8,962 bases of DNA from Lachnospiraceae bacterium UBA3692 (GTDB lineage: Bacteria > Bacillota > Clostridia > Lachnospirales > Lachnospiraceae): positions 1-8,962 of the forward strand of contig DFIR01000083.1 in assembly GCA_002372815.1 (NCBI GenBank). The letters run 5' to 3'. The position numbers and the translations under genes are program-made. Positions within the stretch are counted from its first letter, which is position 1. The number at the start of each line of letters is the position of its first letter. A model generated the notes under the pieces. That model searched no databases, was not told the origin of the DNA, and was given only the letters and a program-made list of their open reading frames with translations. Positions 6,554 through 8,962 of the stretch are shown one piece after another.

Positions 6554-7537
6554 ATGAAAGGATCAGATCCGATCATCGTCCGTGGTCTGCAGCTGATCAA
6601 CCGGTATGTCCGAGCTGCATACGCGACACAGACGGCGCACGAAGACGGGACCGTATCAGAGGATACGATCGCTCATTATACGGCCCGGGCCAAAGGCAAC
6701 ATCGGCCTGCTCGTCACCGGCCTCATGAGCGTCCACTATACCGGGAACGGGATGCCGAAGCAGGTCCTGATCGACCGCGATGAGATGGTCGAGGGGCTCG
6801 CGAGGTTCACCGACGCGGTGCACACCACGGGACCGGCGAAGATCTTCGCCCAGATCGCGCACTGCGGCAGCAAGACGGATCCCAGGCTGACGGGAGGAGA
6901 GCTGATCGCTCCCTCAGCCGTCATGAACAGAGGCCTGCGGCCGGGACAGACGGCACCGATCCCCCGGGCGATGACTGTGGAGGAGATCCACAGGATCGAA
7001 GATGCATTTGTTAAGGCTGCGGTCCGTGCGGTCAGGGCAGGTTTCGACGGCGTCGAGCTGCACAGCGCGCATGCCTACCTGCTGGACCAGTTCTACTCGC
7101 CGCTCACGAATCTCCGCACGGATGAATACGGGGGCAGCCTGGAGAACCGCCTGCGGATCCATACGGAGATCCTCCGGGCGGTCAGGGAGGAGGTCGGCAC
7201 AGGCGTACCGATCGCTGTCCGGTTCGGCGGCAGCGACTACATGGAGGGCGGTGCGACGATCGAGGATGCGGTCGCAGGGGCCATCCTGCTGGAGGAAGCG
7301 GGTGCGGACCTTCTGGATGTGTCCGGCGGCATGTGCCGCTACATCCTGAAGGACAGGACAGAGCCCGGATACTTCAGCGATATGACCGCCGCGATCAGAG
7401 AGAAGGTGCATATTCCCGTGGTCCTGACCGGAGGGATCAGAACACGGGAGGATGCGGACCGGCTTCTGAGTGAAGGGAAGGCGGACATGATCGGCATCGG
7501 CCGCGCGCTGTTTGCCGATCCGGACTGGCCGGACTGA
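6554..7537 (+). CDS. Old Yellow Enzyme-like NADH:flavin oxidoreductase, short form
   Basis: This 327-residue FMN TIM-barrel protein belongs to the OYE family, whose members reduce activated C=C bonds (enoates, enones) or act as demethylase/dienoyl reductase modules. Seen: GLQLINRYVRA near the N terminus (11-21); GLLVTG (51-56); QIAHCGSK (100-107, usual QxxHxGR); ELHSAHAYLLDQF (168-180) with the substrate-binding pair His170/His173; SPLTNLRTDEYGGSLENR (182-199); Arg223 in AVRFGG; and the FMN phosphate sites GGIRT (293-297) and GIGRAL (314-319). It ends right after DPDWPD, slightly shorter than usual OYE proteins. It lacks the cysteine cluster for [4Fe-4S] and the C-terminal FAD/NAD domain of 2,4-dienoyl-CoA reductase-type enzymes, so an outside electron donor or direct NAD(P)H use is expected. 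AGGAG (6541-6545) is 8 bases from the ATG. The next gene starts 26 bases after its stop. Confidence 0.88.
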   Translation: MKGSDPIIVRGLQLINRYVRAAYATQTAHEDGTVSEDTIAHYTARAKGNIGLLVTGLMSVHYTGNGMPKQVLIDRDEMVEGLARFTDAVHTTGPAKIFAQIAHCGSKTDPRLTGGELIAPSAVMNRGLRPGQTAPIPRAMTVEEIHRIEDAFVKAAVRAVRAGFDGVELHSAHAYLLDQFYSPLTNLRTDEYGGSLENRLRIHTEILRAVREEVGTGVPIAVRFGGSDYMEGGATIEDAVAGAILLEEAGADLLDVSGGMCRYILKDRTEPGYFSDMTAAIREKVHIPVVLTGGIRTREDADRLLSEGKADMIGIGRALFADPDWPD

Positions 7538-7563
7538 ATCATCCGGAGAAAGGGGACCATCAA

Positions 7564-8962
7564 ATGGATTTCGTTGAAAAAGTAAGTGCGAAACTGAAGG
7601 AAGCGTTTCCGGAACTCTCGCTGACGGTGCGTCCCAGTGAGACCCGCCCGGACGTGGTGATCGTCGGCGGCGAGTGCGAGACCTGGAAGCAGCTGGTCCT
7701 GGTGGGCCAGACGGCGACCAAGGTGGACGGCCTCTACAACGTCGTGAGCGAGATGACGGTCAAGGGCCTGACGATCCCGAAGAAGGACTACAAGCCTTTC
7801 GTGCAGAAGGGCCTGGAGATCGGCGTGATCGACGAGGCGGACGTGGTCGTCGTGGGCCTGGGCATCACCGGCTGCGGCATCACGAGAGAGCTGTCCAAGT
7901 ATGACCTCAAGGTCATCGCCGTGGACATGGGCGAAGACGTCTCGACGGCGGCTTCCAAGGCCAACAACGGCGGCGTCCACATGGCCGGCATGGTCAAGCC
8001 CGGCACGCTGAAAGCGAAGCTGTCGGTGCGCGGCAACTACCTCTACGACCAGTGGGCCAAGGAACTGAACTTCGCGTTCATCCGCCCCGGCGCGCTGACT
8101 TTTGTCGAGTCGACAGAACCGGAGTACATGGCCGGTATCTATCATAGATGGGAGACCGCGATCAAGAACGGCGACCTCACGCCCCGCATGCTCAATGGCG
8201 AGGAGTGCATGCAGATCGAGCCCAACTTGGCGAAGAACGGGATCCACCCTGTGGCGGGTACCTGGCTGCCTTCCCAGGGCAAGGTCCACCCCTATGAGGT
8301 CTGCGTGAAGCTGATCGAGAACGCGGCGCGCAACGGCGTGAAGGTCATGCTCGACTGCACTGTCGGCGACGTGCTCGTGGAGAACGGCCAGGTCACGGGT
8401 GTCGTGACCGAGAAGGGCATCATCAAGACGAAATATATCGTGAACGCGGCGGGCCTGTACGGCGACGAGATCGCGGCCATGGCCGGCGACCAGTTCTTCA
8501 CCATGCACAACCGCAAGGGCACGCTTGTCATCATCGACAAGAATATCAAGCCCATGTACAACACGATGTCCCAGCACTACAGTCCTGCTGCGGATAAGGC
8601 CAGAAACGTGGAGTCCAAGGGCGGCGGCATGGACCTGACCCCTTCGGGCAACATTCTGATCGGTCCTTCCGCGACGGAGGTCCCGGACAAGGAAGACATC
8701 GAGACCACGAAGGAAGATCTGGACTACACGATGGGCCGCAACGAGAACCCCGAGGCGACCAGAGAGCAGATCATCCGCATGTACGCCGGTGCCCGCCCCG
8801 CGGACCTCAAAGAGGACTTCATCGTGGAGATGAGCCCGGTGGTGCACGGCATGCTGACGGCAGGCGCCATCCAGTCGCCGGGCGTCGGGTCCTCGCCGGG
8901 TGTGGCGGAGATGCTGATCGGGATCCTGCTGAAGGACCTGGAGGAGCAGGGAACGCCGGCGC
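7564..8962 (+). CDS. GlpA-like FAD-dependent oxidoreductase with N-terminal BON-like domain (3' end outside window)
   Basis: The frame from ATG 7564 (AAAGGGGA at 7549-7556, 7-base spacing) stays open to the window edge for 466 codons. Residues ~4-72 resemble a BON domain: an amphipathic helix, then VVIVGGECETWKQLVLVGQTA and VDGLYNVVSEMTV. From residue ~92 follows a DAO/GlpA-type flavoprotein: dinucleotide fold DVVVVGLGITGCGITREL (93-110, GxGxxG at 98-103), DMGEDVSTAASKANNGGVH (121-139), VKPGTLKAKLSVRGN (144-158), NAAGLYGD (294-301), YAGARP (407-412) and GAIQSPGVGSSPGVAE (434-449). Anaerobic GlpA relatives oxidise glycerol-3-phosphate or similar 2-hydroxy compounds and often carry a C-terminal BFD-type [2Fe-2S] domain. 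Here that part, if present, is beyond the edge. Glycine codons are almost all GGC. Substrate is uncertain: G3P, a 2-hydroxyacid such as L-2-hydroxyglutarate, or another. Confidence 0.82.
   Translation, partial: MDFVEKVSAKLKEAFPELSLTVRPSETRPDVVIVGGECETWKQLVLVGQTATKVDGLYNVVSEMTVKGLTIPKKDYKPFVQKGLEIGVIDEADVVVVGLGITGCGITRELSKYDLKVIAVDMGEDVSTAASKANNGGVHMAGMVKPGTLKAKLSVRGNYLYDQWAKELNFAFIRPGALTFVESTEPEYMAGIYHRWETAIKNGDLTPRMLNGEECMQIEPNLAKNGIHPVAGTWLPSQGKVHPYEVCVKLIENAARNGVKVMLDCTVGDVLVENGQVTGVVTEKGIIKTKYIVNAAGLYGDEIAAMAGDQFFTMHNRKGTLVIIDKNIKPMYNTMSQHYSPAADKARNVESKGGGMDLTPSGNILIGPSATEVPDKEDIETTKEDLDYTMGRNENPEATREQIIRMYAGARPADLKEDFIVEMSPVVHGMLTAGAIQSPGVGSSPGVAEMLIGILLKDLEEQGTPA

Noticed and set aside
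3411..8847. Long open frames on the minus strand (3411-4862, 5014-6600, 7339-8847), each around 480-530 codons.
   Set aside because: They lie opposite well-recognised flavoprotein genes, have low-complexity Arg/Asp/Val/Leu-rich composition with no recognisable motif, and arise from the strong GC bias at third codon positions.

Overview
The window looks like part of an accessory redox locus of an anaerobic, fairly GC-rich Bacillota bacterium of the Clostridia type. This rests on strong AGGAGG-type ribosome binding sites, a TTG start, a sigma-A-like promoter, an intrinsic terminator with a T run, frequent AGA/AGG arginine codons and the protein families present. No species can be named. All genes are on the + strand and every complete gene encodes a soluble, probably cytosolic, flavin enzyme or electron carrier. 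No membrane segment or signal peptide was seen.

Layout: bases 1-56 are the tail of an unidentified upstream gene, closed by an intrinsic terminator at about 95-135. A near-consensus promoter (178-206) with a short dyad just downstream (219-234) opens a new unit. In order it holds: a single-chain electron transfer flavoprotein with EtfB-like and EtfA-like halves fused (250-1824, TTG start); an alkyl-DHAP-synthase-like FAD oxidase (1903-3351); a D-lactate/D-2-hydroxyacid dehydrogenase-like GlcD-family enzyme (3441-4979); a second alkyl-DHAP-synthase-like paralogue (5005-6456); a short Old Yellow Enzyme-like reductase (6554-7537); and a GlpA-like FAD oxidoreductase with an N-terminal BON-like domain (7564 to beyond the end). 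Related GC-rich stem-loops follow each of the two paralogues (3370-3406 and 6467-6516).

How it may work together (inference): members of the vanillyl-alcohol-oxidase/GlcD superfamily pass electrons to ETF in clostridial lactate dehydrogenase/ETF complexes. The fused ETF could therefore collect or supply electrons for the three FAD_binding_4-type enzymes, while the OYE-like protein and the GlpA-like protein handle an enoate and a hydroxy-acid or glycerol-phosphate-type substrate. The substrate is not determinable from the sequence. Two hypotheses stand: 2-hydroxyacid oxidation coupled to enoate reduction, or glycerol-ether/DHAP chemistry suggested by AGPS-like plus GlpA-like proteins. Six different flavoproteins in a row, two of them AGPS-like paralogues, a fused ETF, and a GlcD-like enzyme with Asn at the usual catalytic His position make this a plausible undescribed flavin-based catabolic system.
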